Source: Helicobacter sp. 12S02634-8
GTDB taxonomy: Bacteria; Campylobacterota; Campylobacteria; Campylobacterales; Helicobacteraceae
Reading direction: 5' to 3'
Assembly: GCF_002272865.1 (NCBI RefSeq)
Contig: NZ_MLAP01000002.1
Location: 160,777 to 224,776 of the forward strand
DNA length: 64,000 bases
Shown: piece after piece, positions 27,499 to 36,812 of the stretch
Numbering within the stretch: position 1 is the stretch's first letter
Layout: each line of letters starts with the position of its first letter
Notes under the pieces: model-generated
Told to the model about the DNA's origin: nothing
What the model saw: the letters and a program-made list of their open reading frames with translations, nothing else
The model's database searches: none
Made by a program: the position numbers and the translations under genes

Positions 27499-29228
27499 CA
27501 AACCTCCAAGTTTTCAAACTCTAAGAGCATACGTTCAACTTCTTGAATACCAATCTTCCAAAAAGCGCTATCTTCAATATCAAAGCCAAATGCCCCGACC
27601 AAATCCCTAGGACTCTGACTCCCACCTTTACTCAAAAAGTCGGTATAAACAGCGACAAAATCCTTGTTTTGAGATGATTGATACAGACCAAATAAAGCCA
27701 AAACAAGCAACTGCCCATAACTATATGCATAGCAATAAAAGGGTGAATGGATAAAATGGGGGATATAGCTCCACCAACGGCTATAGTTTTTAGTCAATTT
27801 CAAACTCTCGCCAAACATTTTTTGATTCTCTTCTCTCCAGATTTTATCAAAATCGCAAGTTTTAAGCTCGCCCTCTGCTTGGTGTATCCTGCGCTCAAAA
27901 TTTGTCATGACCACTTGCCGAAAAAGAGTCGAAAAAATATCTTCAAGCTTGCTAGCATAAATAGCTCGCAACTCTTTGGGGCAAAGATTCTTCTTCAAGC
28001 TCTCAAACAATAACATTTCAGCAAATACAGAAGCTGTTTCTGCAGTAGTCAGAGGTGTATCCATATTCAGACAGCCTCTTTGCTTGCTGAGCTCTTGGTG
28101 GATCATGTGCCCAAATTCGTGTGCAATCGTAAAAGCATCGCGTCGATTGCCCGTAAAATTTAGCAAAACATATGGGTGCGCACTTGGCACTGCCCCGTGG
28201 CTAAATGCCCCGCCGCGTTTCCCATCTCTAGGGTGGGAGTCGATCCAACCATTTTTGATAGCTTTTTGCGCAATCTCAAAAAACATCGGAGAAAATTCCT
28301 TAAAAGCCTTCAACACCCACTCCAAGGACTCTTCATAGCTCACGCCATTGCCAGATTGCGCGATAGGGGCGTAGCGATCGTAGTCTTTGAGCTGATGGGA
28401 GAGGAGCTTGGATTTGAGGGCATAATACCGATGCACCAAAGGAAAATGCGCATTGACAATCTCAATCATACTATCAACGCTTTTTTGCGTGATTTGATTA
28501 TCGATATGGCGAAACGATTCTTTGTTTTTGAAATGGCGCAATTTGGTCTGGATATGCAAGTCTTTACGCACCATATTGAAGATATAAGTCAGCAAAAAGC
28601 TTGATTTTTCTAGCACTTTGCTGAAAGATTTCTGTGCTTTTTTTCTTGTTTTTCTGTCGTGATGGTGTAAAAGGGCTAGGATTTCTTCTTCGCTGAGTTC
28701 TTTGCTGTTATGGGGGATTTTAAGCGAGGAGAGATATTCATCAAACAATCTTGAAAACGCCCCCACTCCTACAGGTGAGGTAGCAAGCAAGACTTTTTCT
28801 TCGCCCAAAGAGAGTTGATGGGATTTTTTTGCGATGAGATTTTGCAGAAAATATGCGTATTTTGTTGCGTGCTTGATCCACTCTTTTTGCTTTTGGGCTT
28901 CTAGGGAGCAAAATTCAAGCTCAAAAAACACAATATGTTCTTGGATTGCATTGATACTCAATTCATATTTGGCGTAAAAATCCCCTTGAGTGGTGTCTGC
29001 AGCAAAGACCAAAAATACATAGGTCATTGCCTTTGAAATCTCCTCGATAATCCCCTCATAGCCCTCAATCGCCTTTAGAGTATCTGCAATAGGCAATTGA
29101 TCGAGTTTATGGGCGTATCGTTTCTCATAGGCTTGGGCGTTTTTTTTCAATCGCACTAAAGCCTTATCTAGCTGGGTATTATCTTTAAAAAGCGCACTCA
29201 AGTCCCAACGGTGTTCTGCTTGCTGCAT
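27498..29228 (-). CDS. pepF: Oligoendopeptidase F (M3 zinc metallopeptidase)
   Basis: PepF degrades short peptides in the cytoplasm. The 576-residue protein has the M3 active site FTIAHEFGHMIHQELSKQ (about residues 366-383: HEFGH zinc ligands and catalytic Glu) and the downstream TAETASVFAEMLLFE containing the third ligand (about 396-410). It starts MQQAEHRWDLSALF, the usual family start, with AAAGGA upstream. It resembles H. pylori HP0470. A probable -10 box lies about 80 bases upstream. Confidence 0.94.
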   Translation of the reverse strand: MQQAEHRWDLSALFKDNTQLDKALVRLKKNAQAYEKRYAHKLDQLPIADTLKAIEGYEGIIEEISKAMTYVFLVFAADTTQGDFYAKYELSINAIQEHIVFFELEFCSLEAQKQKEWIKHATKYAYFLQNLIAKKSHQLSLGEEKVLLATSPVGVGAFSRLFDEYLSSLKIPHNSKELSEEEILALLHHHDRKTRKKAQKSFSKVLEKSSFLLTYIFNMVRKDLHIQTKLRHFKNKESFRHIDNQITQKSVDSMIEIVNAHFPLVHRYYALKSKLLSHQLKDYDRYAPIAQSGNGVSYEESLEWVLKAFKEFSPMFFEIAQKAIKNGWIDSHPRDGKRGGAFSHGAVPSAHPYVLLNFTGNRRDAFTIAHEFGHMIHQELSKQRGCLNMDTPLTTAETASVFAEMLLFESLKKNLCPKELRAIYASKLEDIFSTLFRQVVMTNFERRIHQAEGELKTCDFDKIWREENQKMFGESLKLTKNYSRWWSYIPHFIHSPFYCYAYSYGQLLVLALFGLYQSSQNKDFVAVYTDFLSKGGSQSPRDLVGAFGFDIEDSAFWKIGIQEVERMLLEFENLEV

Positions 29229-29309
29229 GGGAGTTATCCTTTCTGGTCATCATTGCTGTGATTGGCTCTATATTTTGCCTATTGATTCTCATATTTATAT
29301 CCATATCAA

Positions 29310-29315
29310 ATTCTA
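29310..29315 (-). promoter_or_regulatory. Putative pepF promoter -10 element
   Basis: The minus strand reads GATAGAAT, close to the -10 consensus, about 82 bases before the pepF ATG. The resulting leader would be some 75 bases long. Confidence 0.4.
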
Positions 29316-29437
29316 TCACAAAATAGCCCATAAACAACACTTCTAAGCATAAACCCCAAAGCAAGCCCACAAACGCACACAACACTAGCACTCAAGATTA
29401 GAAATGAATCTTTTAGGGCAAAGGACTGCTTTTTTGT

Positions 29438-29443
29438 TATAAT
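29438..29443 (+). promoter_or_regulatory. Putative promoter of the 29.5-33.2 kb signalling operon
   Basis: TGTTATAAT (TATAAT at 29438-29443) is an extended -10 consensus. It would start transcription near 29450, about 33 bases before the first ATG. Confidence 0.65.
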
Positions 29444-29482
29444 ATCTCCCAAATCAAATAAATACCACAAAAAAGGTGTTTG

Positions 29483-30991
29483 ATGGATCGCTCATCTTTG
29501 TATGCCATCACGATGAATATACTCGAAGATGGCTGTAGTTCCTCTCAAAACCTCGCTGAGTTCAACGAAAATACTATTGCCAAACTCCATGAGCATATCC
29601 AAACAGCCCTGCAAACCCAGCCCATCAATACCGATGACAAAACCTCTCAAGAATATATCCGCCAAGCTATCATTGATTTTTATCATAAGCAGGGCATGAG
29701 CGCTTTTGTGGTCTTTGATAGAGCTAAAAAAATCCACATTTCTACAGCCATCAAAGACACAGACAACAATCTTTGCGTGCTGTTTTTGAGCCGATGGCTG
29801 GAAAAAAACAAAAAAACATTTCAGACCAAAACTGCTGATGGCAAAGACACACTCTCGCATAAAAATTTTGATTTGATCTTAGAATATGCCAAGGGTTGTA
29901 TCGATTTTGAAGACAATATGCTTTTGCGCTCAGTGATCCGCAGTGCAATCAAAAAAACGCTCAATCTCAACCCCAGAGATGGTTTATTTTTCTCCAAACT
30001 CGGGATATTTTTTAAAATCTTTGATTTCAACTTTGTCCAAATCAGCAATGAAATCCGCAGTGTCCAAAAGCTCAATACAGCGCGATTACTCAATGATGAT
30101 GACAAGCTCAAAATGAATATTTATTTGAAAAAAATCGATTTCAAAAAGCTCATCTTAGAAGGTATCGATCGTGTTTTGAGCACTAAAATCGACCTAGAAA
30201 CCACCACAAATATTGATTTTTCTAAAAATTTCCTCTTTTTCCTTGCGCAAGAGCTGCGTTTAGAGCTTGATAAAGTCTTTGATACAGCAATCCCTAGTAT
30301 CTTAAGGACTTGTTTTATCGAAGAAAGAATCCGCGCACACAAAAGCCTGATTTTTGAAACCATAGCCCACAAACTCCTCAAACTCATCTATCAGCACTCC
30401 AAAGGAGCAAGGGAGTTTATCGCTTTCTATAATGGACAGAGTATTGATATTGAAAAAGACTATCAGCTTTCTGTCCCCATCATTGCTGATATCAAGGGCG
30501 AAGAGTGGGATATTAGCAGAATAGAAAGTATCACTTCTGAACGTTTCAGTGTGCAACAAACCATCGATAGCCTCTATGATAAAATAAAAGACACCAACGC
30601 AGAAATAGCCGATATTGACGCGCTCACGAGCCACACCCAAGATTTAATCTCGGAAAAAACCAAGCTCCTAGACTCTCTTGATGCACTCTATGATAAGAAA
30701 AAAAAGGCGTTGTTAGATTTTAAAAATGAAGAAACAATCCAAAAAGAAACTATCAGCACGAGCCTAGCAAAGTGCCTTGAAGAGAAAAAATCCCTGCTTG
30801 AAGCGATCCAAACTCTCAACGAAGAAAATAATGCGACAAAAGTCCAAAAAGCCCAGCTTATCCGCAGGCAAAAAGCCCTAGAACAAGACATAGAAAAAGA
30901 AACAGAAAACCATCAAATCATTTTTATCCAATACAATATGCTCATCAATGCCCTCTCAAACGCCATAGGAGATCTCAAGATTGAACACTAA
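29483..30991 (+). CDS. Uncharacterised coiled-coil protein, first gene of a two-component operon
   Basis: I start at ATG 29483 with AAGG six bases upstream (a TTG codon directly precedes it), giving 502 residues. There is no signal peptide or membrane segment. The first 350 residues look globular and mostly helical. From about residue 350 to the end the protein is a long Lys/Glu/Asp-rich coiled coil with regular Leu/Ile spacing. No nucleotide-binding, phospho-acceptor or catalytic motif is visible. Its stop overlaps the histidine-kinase start by 11 bases, so it is almost certainly co-translated with the kinase and regulator, and a partner or scaffold role is a reasonable guess. Confidence 0.8.
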   Translation: MDRSSLYAITMNILEDGCSSSQNLAEFNENTIAKLHEHIQTALQTQPINTDDKTSQEYIRQAIIDFYHKQGMSAFVVFDRAKKIHISTAIKDTDNNLCVLFLSRWLEKNKKTFQTKTADGKDTLSHKNFDLILEYAKGCIDFEDNMLLRSVIRSAIKKTLNLNPRDGLFFSKLGIFFKIFDFNFVQISNEIRSVQKLNTARLLNDDDKLKMNIYLKKIDFKKLILEGIDRVLSTKIDLETTTNIDFSKNFLFFLAQELRLELDKVFDTAIPSILRTCFIEERIRAHKSLIFETIAHKLLKLIYQHSKGAREFIAFYNGQSIDIEKDYQLSVPIIADIKGEEWDISRIESITSERFSVQQTIDSLYDKIKDTNAEIADIDALTSHTQDLISEKTKLLDSLDALYDKKKKALLDFKNEETIQKETISTSLAKCLEEKKSLLEAIQTLNEENNATKVQKAQLIRRQKALEQDIEKETENHQIIFIQYNMLINALSNAIGDLKIEH

Positions 30992-32555
30992 AGCCCAAAC
31001 AACGCACCGCGACCAAAACCTCAAACTCCAGACTAAAATGCTCATATCCACAATCACTATGGGCTTTATGCTCGTATGTATCACATCGTTTTTAGCGCTC
31101 AGTGGGCTCAAGTATGACTATGACCTCAATTTCCCAGGACCCATCAAAGAAATCCAAAAACTCAAGCAAATCCAAGATTTTTATATCATCGATATCATGA
31201 ACTACATCAACCAAAAAGCCGATATTTCAACCAATCAAAACCGAATGCTCACCCTCTGGAACGACTATAAAAATCTCCGAGAACCCAAGACAAACTTCTC
31301 CCATCTCCTCAAGAGATTTTATCAAGAAAAATTTGCCAGAGATGACTACATCAAAATCCGCCAATACCACCAACAAGAAATCGAAGAAATCCAAAAAGTC
31401 GATACCATCATCGCAAGCACCAACGAACTACTCACCAAGCTCTACCACAAACAATCCAAGCACTACCAAGAAGATATCAAAACCCTCATCAGCCTAAGTG
31501 TCACCATCAATGACACCATCTCAAATATCATCGGATTAGACCTCAAAATCTCTATGCTCAAAAATTCTACAACAAATATGATCTATAAAATCACTCTAGT
31601 TATCTTGACAATTTTTATGTTTATCGTGATTTTTATGACACTCTTCCTTTCTAATCTTGTCTTAGGCTATATCAAAAACACCAACCAAGAACTCCAAAAT
31701 GTTGTCGAACAAAAGACCAAAGAACTCAAAGAAATCAACCTCAACCTCCAAAAAACGATCGAATATGAAGTCGAACAATCCCGCAAAAAAGATCAAATCA
31801 TGTATCAGCAAGCGCGTCTTGCTTCAATGGGCGAAATGATCCAAAACATCGCCCACCAATGGCGCCAACCCCTCAATTCACTCCTGATACTCATACAAAG
31901 CTTTAAAATCAAATTCAATAGTGGTAAGCTCGATCAACAATTTGTCCAAACCCAGACAGAAGACGCCTTGCGGATTGCCAAAAATATGTCAATGACAATT
32001 GAAAATTTCAGGAATTTTTTCCAGCTCAACCGCGATAAAAGCTCCTTTTCCATCGCAAAAGCTATCCAAGATTCCATCAAAATAGTCCAGCCCACCTTGC
32101 AGCAAAAAAACATCACTATCGAGCTTGATATTGTCAATGACACTCAATTTTATGGCCACGAAAATGCCTTCACACAAGTGATTTTAAATCTCCTCAAAAA
32201 CTCCTATGACGCATTTTCAGAACGCAAAATCCACCACGGCGTGTGCGCGCTCACTCTCTATATCACAGATACTTGTGCTTGTATCTCTATCAAGGACAAC
32301 GCTGGAGGGATCAAATCAGAAAATATCAATAAAATCTTTGAACCCTACTTCACCACCAAGCACAAATCCTTAGGCACAGGCATTGGTCTGTATATGACCA
32401 AACAGATCATAGAAAGACAAATGCAAGGCACAATATCGGCTTCTAATCTCAATTGGATCAGTAAAATTTCTGCAGAAAGTTACTATGGAGCAATTTTTTT
32501 GATAGAATTACCCCTAAGAACAAATCAACAAAAGGATAAAAATGGACAAATATGA
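30981..32555 (+). CDS. Membrane sensor histidine kinase
   Basis: The start is TTG at 30981 with AGGAGA eight bases upstream. The 524-residue protein has a membrane helix at about 21-43 and a helical extracytoplasmic sensor region (about 45-200). A second membrane helix (about 203-229) and a coiled-coil linker (about 232-275) follow. The HisKA-like box MGEMIQNIAHQWRQPLNSL has His292 as the likely phosphorylation site. The HATPase domain follows, with N box NLLKNSYDAF, G1 DNAGGI and G2 GTGIGLYMTKQI. The HQWRQPLN box is common in Campylobacterota kinases. It overlaps the response regulator gene by 14 bases, so the two form a pair. The signal is unknown. Confidence 0.93.
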   Translation: MNTKAQTTHRDQNLKLQTKMLISTITMGFMLVCITSFLALSGLKYDYDLNFPGPIKEIQKLKQIQDFYIIDIMNYINQKADISTNQNRMLTLWNDYKNLREPKTNFSHLLKRFYQEKFARDDYIKIRQYHQQEIEEIQKVDTIIASTNELLTKLYHKQSKHYQEDIKTLISLSVTINDTISNIIGLDLKISMLKNSTTNMIYKITLVILTIFMFIVIFMTLFLSNLVLGYIKNTNQELQNVVEQKTKELKEINLNLQKTIEYEVEQSRKKDQIMYQQARLASMGEMIQNIAHQWRQPLNSLLILIQSFKIKFNSGKLDQQFVQTQTEDALRIAKNMSMTIENFRNFFQLNRDKSSFSIAKAIQDSIKIVQPTLQQKNITIELDIVNDTQFYGHENAFTQVILNLLKNSYDAFSERKIHHGVCALTLYITDTCACISIKDNAGGIKSENINKIFEPYFTTKHKSLGTGIGLYMTKQIIERQMQGTISASNLNWISKISAESYYGAIFLIELPLRTNQQKDKNGQI

Positions 32556-33207
32556 AAATCTCAAGAACCTCACCGTTTTATATGTCGAAGATGATGAAGA
32601 TACCCAACGCATTACATCTATTGTGCTTGAGGATTATGTAGGGAGGCTAATTCTAGCAAAAAATGGTCAAGAGGCACTCAATATCTTTGATACCCATAAT
32701 GTTGATGTGATCTTAACAGATATTTTAATGCCAAAACTCAATGGTATCGAACTGATCCGAGCAATCCGCAATGGGAAAACAAACCCCTATTGCCCCGTAA
32801 TCTTCACCACTGCACACACTGAAGTCCCTTATTTGCTCGATGCGATCAGTCTGAAAGTTGATGGCTATATTCTCAAGCCCCTTGATGTCGATGAACTACT
32901 CAACGCACTGCAAAAAGCAATGCTCCCCAAACTCCAAGCCCTTGAACTAGAATCAAAAAATCTCCTCATCAATGCAATCTCTGCGTTTGTCGGGGGCAAA
33001 AAGATAGAAATCATCAAATTTTTGCTTGAAAACTGCGATGAAGACCACGTCTATTATGGCTCTTATGAAGACATCATCTCGCATTTAAATGTATCCAAGC
33101 CCACGATTGTCAAGACCTTCAAACAGCTCATTGAAGTGGGGCTTTTGATTAAAATCAAAAATAAGGTCTATAAAATCCACCCCGATATCACCATCAAAGA
33201 CAATTAA
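32542..33207 (+). CDS. Response regulator with RepL-like winged-helix output domain
   Basis: The 221-residue protein has an N-terminal receiver domain (VLYVEDDEDTQ with acidic pocket, Asp60 in VILTDILMPKLNG, a switch Thr in FTTAHT, and Lys in YILKPLDVDEL). The C-terminal winged helix from about residue 140 includes YGSYEDIISHLNVSKPTIVK followed by TFKQLIEVGLLIKIKNKVYKI. This output domain is not the OmpR, NarL or Fis type. Its pattern resembles RepL/Crp-like winged helices. AAAGGA precedes the ATG and the gene overlaps the kinase. It probably binds DNA, possibly at its own operon or the nearby palindrome. Confidence 0.9.
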   Translation: MDKYENLKNLTVLYVEDDEDTQRITSIVLEDYVGRLILAKNGQEALNIFDTHNVDVILTDILMPKLNGIELIRAIRNGKTNPYCPVIFTTAHTEVPYLLDAISLKVDGYILKPLDVDELLNALQKAMLPKLQALELESKNLLINAISAFVGGKKIEIIKFLLENCDEDHVYYGSYEDIISHLNVSKPTIVKTFKQLIEVGLLIKIKNKVYKIHPDITIKDN

Positions 33208-33232
33208 TCGCTGAAATTATTGACTTTAGTGC

Positions 33233-33259
33233 TAAGGTTTGTATAGAATACGAACCTTA
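33233..33259. repeat. Near-perfect inverted repeat upstream of rho
   Basis: TAAGGTTTGTAT, AGA, ATACGAACCTTA forms 12-base arms with one mismatch (a G:U pair in RNA). It includes a possible rho -10 box (TATAGAAT, 33242-33249). No T-run follows on either strand, so it looks more like an operator or leader hairpin than a standard terminator. Confidence 0.6.
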
Positions 33260-33336
33260 CATTTTCATTTGATGACTCCAAATATCCAAATCTCATCGCA
33301 ATGTGCTTTGATTAGAGGAAAATTCCAAGGATAGAG

Positions 33337-34650
33337 ATGACCACAGAACAAAATCCCAGCACTTCAAAAACCCGAACCCACACCCCTGTAGATGGCTATC
33401 GTATCGAAGAACTCCGCACAAAGCCGATGGAAAAGCTCATCGAAATAGCCAACAAACTCGAGATAGAAAACCCCCAAGAATACAAGCGCCAAGACTTGAT
33501 GTTTGAGATCTTAAAAACTCAAGTGAGCCAAGGCGGCTATATCCTTTTCACGGGGATTTTGGAGATGACTCCTGAGGGCTATGGGTTTTTAAGAGGGATT
33601 GATGAAACCTTCACAGATAGCCAAAACGACACTTATGTCAGCCAATCACAAATCAGAAGATTTGCTCTGCGGACAGGCGATATTGTCACAGGGCAAGTGC
33701 GCTCGCCTAAAGATCAAGAGCGCTACTATGCTCTGCTTAAAATCGAAGCAGTCAATTACCTCTCGCTTGAAGAAATCAAAAATCGCCCCTTATTTGACAA
33801 TCTCACCCCCCTTTTTCCCACAGAACAAATCAAGCTCGAATACGAACCCATCAAAGTCACAGGCAGAATGCTCGATCTTTTTAGCCCCATTGGCAAAGGG
33901 CAAAGAGCCCTCATCGTAGCCCCACCCCGCACGGGAAAAACTGAACTGATGAAGGAACTCGCCCACGGCATTACCTATAACCACCCAGAGATTGAACTCA
34001 TTGTCTTGCTTGTCGATGAACGCCCTGAAGAAGTGACTGATATGCAGCGGAGCGTGAAGGGGCAAGTTTTCAGCTCTACTTTTGACCTCCCCTCAGCCAA
34101 CCATATTCGTGTCGCAGAACTAGCCCTTGAGCGAGCAAAAAGGCGCATAGAAATGGGAAAAGATGTCGTGATTTTGCTTGATTCTATCACGCGTTTAGCG
34201 CGAGCTTATAATGCCATCACTCCATCAAGTGGAAAAGTGCTAAGTGGTGGGGTTGATGCTAATGCTTTGCATAAACCAAAGCGATTTTTTGGAGCGGCCA
34301 GAAATATTGAACAAGGGGGGAGCTTGACTATCATTGCTACAGCTTTGATTGAAACAGGCTCGCGCATGGACGAAGTGATTTTTGAAGAATTCAAAGGCAC
34401 GGGCAATAGCGAAATTGTCCTAGCAAGAAATATCGCTGATCGGCGCATTTATCCTGCGTTTGATATCCTCAAATCAGGCACAAGAAAAGATGACTTGCTC
34501 TTAGGCAAAGACAAGCTCACAAAAGTATGGATGCTACGCAATGTGATGCAGCAAATGGACGATATTGAAGCCCTGACCTTTATCTATTCAAAAATGCAAA
34601 AAACCAAAGACAATGAAGAATTTTTAAATATGATGAACGAAAAAGAGTGA
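33337..34650 (+). CDS. rho: Transcription termination factor Rho
   Basis: Rho is the hexameric RNA-dependent ATPase that ends many bacterial transcripts. The 437-residue protein has a short N-terminal extension, an RNA-binding cold-shock-like region with EGYGFLRG (about 76-83) and [16 protein letters not shown] (about 97-112), and Walker [10 protein letters not shown]. It also has [11 protein letters not shown] and the Q/R-loop signature [21 protein letters not shown] (about 305-325). It is followed after three bases by murI, as in H. pylori (HP0550-HP0549). Confidence 0.97.
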   Translation: MTTEQNPSTSKTRTHTPVDGYRIEELRTKPMEKLIEIANKLEIENPQEYKRQDLMFEILKTQVSQGGYILFTGILEMTPEGYGFLRGIDETFTDSQNDTYVSQSQIRRFALRTGDIVTGQVRSPKDQERYYALLKIEAVNYLSLEEIKNRPLFDNLTPLFPTEQIKLEYEPIKVTGRMLDLFSPIGKGQRALIVAPPRTGKTELMKELAHGITYNHPEIELIVLLVDERPEEVTDMQRSVKGQVFSSTFDLPSANHIRVAELALERAKRRIEMGKDVVILLDSITRLARAYNAITPSSGKVLSGGVDANALHKPKRFFGAARNIEQGGSLTIIATALIETGSRMDEVIFEEFKGTGNSEIVLARNIADRRIYPAFDILKSGTRKDDLLLGKDKLTKVWMLRNVMQQMDDIEALTFIYSKMQKTKDNEEFLNMMNEKE

Positions 34651-34653
34651 TGG

Positions 34654-35409
34654 GTGAAAGCGGGCATTTTTGATAGTGGCGTGGGGGGGCTTACGGTTTT
34701 AAAAAGCATTTTAAAAGCAGGCTTGTTTGATGAGATTGTCTATTATGGGGATACAGCCAGAGTCCCTTATGGTGTCAAAGACAAGCAAACTATCATCAAT
34801 TTCTCACTCCAAGCACTCGATTTTTTCGCCCCACACCATATTGATATTCTCATCATCGCTTGTAACACGGCTAGCTCCTATGCCCTTGAGGCAATGCGTG
34901 CGCAAAGCCCTGTCCCTATCGTGGGCGTTATAGAGCCCGGTATCCAAGCCCTCCAAGACAAAATCACAGACAAAACAGCTTCTATCCTAGTCCTTGCCAC
35001 TGCTGCGACTATCTCTTCTGGCGCTTATCAAAACAGACTCCAAACCCAAGGCTATCAGCACATACAAGGTCTTGCTACAGGGCTTTTTGTCCCCATTGTC
35101 GAAGAGGGGATTATAGACAAAAAAGTCCTAGAGGCTGTGATGGGATATTATTTTGCGCCCATCACCACCCCCCCTAAAGCTATTATTTTAGGCTGCACGC
35201 ACTTCCCCCTAATCGCACCTGCTATCGATACATTTTTCCAACACCAAAGCATACTGATCCACTCAGGAGATGCCATCATCACCCACCTACAAAACAACTA
35301 CCACATCACCCCCCATAAAGAAAAAATACAGACCAAAATAAACTTTTATGCCTCTGGAAATCCCCTCGCACTCGAACAAACTGCACAAAAGTGGCTCTAT
35401 AATCTCTAA
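34654..35409 (+). CDS. murI: Glutamate racemase MurI
   Basis: MurI makes D-glutamate for peptidoglycan. The 251-residue protein starts at GTG 34654, giving KAGIFDSGVGGLTVLKSI after the start. It carries catalytic Cys in IIACNTASSYA (about 70) and ILGCTHFPLI (about 180), and YYGDTARVPYG (about 30-40). It lies three bases after rho with no independent ribosome-binding site of note, so it is probably translated by coupling to rho. No other start is plausible because this codon fits the family's first residues. Confidence 0.95.
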   Translation: MKAGIFDSGVGGLTVLKSILKAGLFDEIVYYGDTARVPYGVKDKQTIINFSLQALDFFAPHHIDILIIACNTASSYALEAMRAQSPVPIVGVIEPGIQALQDKITDKTASILVLATAATISSGAYQNRLQTQGYQHIQGLATGLFVPIVEEGIIDKKVLEAVMGYYFAPITTPPKAIILGCTHFPLIAPAIDTFFQHQSILIHSGDAIITHLQNNYHITPHKEKIQTKINFYASGNPLALEQTAQKWLYNL

Positions 35410-35426
35410 AAATAAATTTCTTATTG

Positions 35427-35432
35427 TATAAT
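35427..35432 (+). promoter_or_regulatory. Putative -10 element for the small membrane protein gene
   Basis: TATAAT at 35427-35432 lies in an AT-rich spacer 75 bases before the ATG at 35502. A second possible box, TAGAAT, lies nearer the gene around 35459. Confidence 0.45.
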
Positions 35433-35501
35433 TACTTATTTTTTAACTTTTTTTAGATAGAATCTTTGCAAAGACCCCAACAGGAATCACAGGAACCCAA
35501 A

Positions 35502-35747
35502 ATGATCAAAACAACCCTTATTGGAGGGATATTTTTTGTCGTATTTTTTCTGCTATTGCCCGAAAATCAGGGCTTGAATAATCTAGGCATTAAAATCATT
35601 GGACTGTATTTCTTTGCTGGAGTATTGTATTTTTCACTCATTGTTATCTTGTGGGTATTTTTTGGTATCAAAGCTCCCATTGAAAGTATTGATGGCTTCA
35701 TCTATGAAAAATGGCTCAAAAAATGGTTTTCAAAAAAGAAAGGCTAA
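35502..35747 (+). CDS. Small membrane protein
   Basis: The chosen ATG has AGGA seven bases upstream and gives 81 residues. A TTG start at 35466 would add a 12-residue hydrophilic lead. Two hydrophobic helices (about residues 4-17 and 26-51) are followed by a basic Lys/Trp-rich tail (WLKKWFSKKKG). No family is recognised. It stands alone after murI with its own putative promoter. Confidence 0.65.
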   Translation: MIKTTLIGGIFFVVFFLLLPENQGLNNLGIKIIGLYFFAGVLYFSLIVILWVFFGIKAPIESIDGFIYEKWLKKWFSKKKG

Positions 35748-35898
35748 AGCTCGTTATTTAGGGCTTTATAGCGTTCAATCAAATCAAAATCACACTCCAA
35801 AAGCACTCAAAAATACTAACTCCACCCACGCCCCATAGCAAGGCATTGCCCCTGCCCCCTCCTCGCTCCAAAGTATCACCAAACAATTTTGATTATAA

Positions 35899-36630
35899 TT
35901 ATTTATTTGATTTACTTTTTAAAGCTTGGATATCTTTTTGGTAATATTTGACATTATGGAAACGCAACTCTTTGTCGATTTTCTCAAGACTCTCTGCATA
36001 CACTTGATTGAGGATCTTTCTGATACTATCTGCATAGCTGTATGTATCGCTTGTATGGACGACCTTATCTGTCATGAACCCACCTGAGTGGTTACGCACT
36101 CTCTTGATGTAGTGCTCTTTGCTATGGATTTTAGAAAGGTCGATACTAAAAGTATGGAACACTTCTGCGCTCAAAGGCTCTAAAAAATCAAATCTCAAAA
36201 TACCCGAAGACATATCCATACCCTCTTGGAGAGGAGATTTTTGATTGTTTTTATAATCCATCTGATTCTCTTCTAAAATATCAATATGCCCGCTGATACG
36301 AAACGCCAAATACCCTGCTTGCTTCTCTTGTGCGTTTAAAGTATTCTCATTTTGAGTGGGAATGATCTCATAGCCCTCAGTCTGGAGGATTTCTTTGATC
36401 TGTGATTGGAGTGCTGCATCAAACTTTTCTTGATACTCTGCTGGAATATTTTTGCTAAAAGAAATCTTTGGAGAGAGCAAAATCACCTTATAGCCGTTCT
36501 TTTCTTGCTGTTTGTCTTTGACTTGATAGTGGAAATTCAAAGACACTTTATCTTCAGAATGCCCTGAAGCACCATAACTTGTCAATGCAAGCGAAATGCT
36601 TGTCATCAAGGCCAATGTTGTTTTTTTCAT
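35899..36630 (-). CDS. HpaA-like (neuraminyllactose-binding haemagglutinin family) protein without lipobox
   Basis: The 243-residue protein aligns along its length with H. pylori HpaA by eye. Shared segments include a VSLNFHYQ-type start after the signal peptide, KVILLSPKISFSKNIPAEYQEKF, ILQTEGYEIIP, QAGYLAFRISG, ILRFDFLEPLS, FSIDLSKI and YYQKDIQALKSKSNK. HpaA and its paralogues are usually lipoproteins. Here the N-terminus (MKKTTLALMTSISLALTSYG, then ASG) is a signal peptide with no cysteine, so the mature protein should not be lipidated. It is divergent from the TonB receptor, sharing a 247-base spacer. Confidence 0.85.
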   Translation of the reverse strand: MKKTTLALMTSISLALTSYGASGHSEDKVSLNFHYQVKDKQQEKNGYKVILLSPKISFSKNIPAEYQEKFDAALQSQIKEILQTEGYEIIPTQNENTLNAQEKQAGYLAFRISGHIDILEENQMDYKNNQKSPLQEGMDMSSGILRFDFLEPLSAEVFHTFSIDLSKIHSKEHYIKRVRNHSGGFMTDKVVHTSDTYSYADSIRKILNQVYAESLEKIDKELRFHNVKYYQKDIQALKSKSNK

Positions 36631-36812
36631 ACTGAAATCCTTTCAATGGTAATCAATTTTAGGGGCAAGTTTAATACCTTAATCTAAATAAATCATCACA
36701 TATTCTTCATATTTTAGCCCAAGCACAAAATCAATGCTCTCTAACAACCCACTCTAGCACCCCCACTCCCACGCGCCCCACTCTTTAGAGTTATTTTAAA
36801 AATAACAACAAT

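Noticed and set aside
29185..29391. Open frame of 68 codons on the minus strand over the pepF start with a hydrophobic N-terminus
   Set aside because: It needs a GTG start without a ribosome-binding site, lies over the pepF promoter, and ends inside pepF in another frame.
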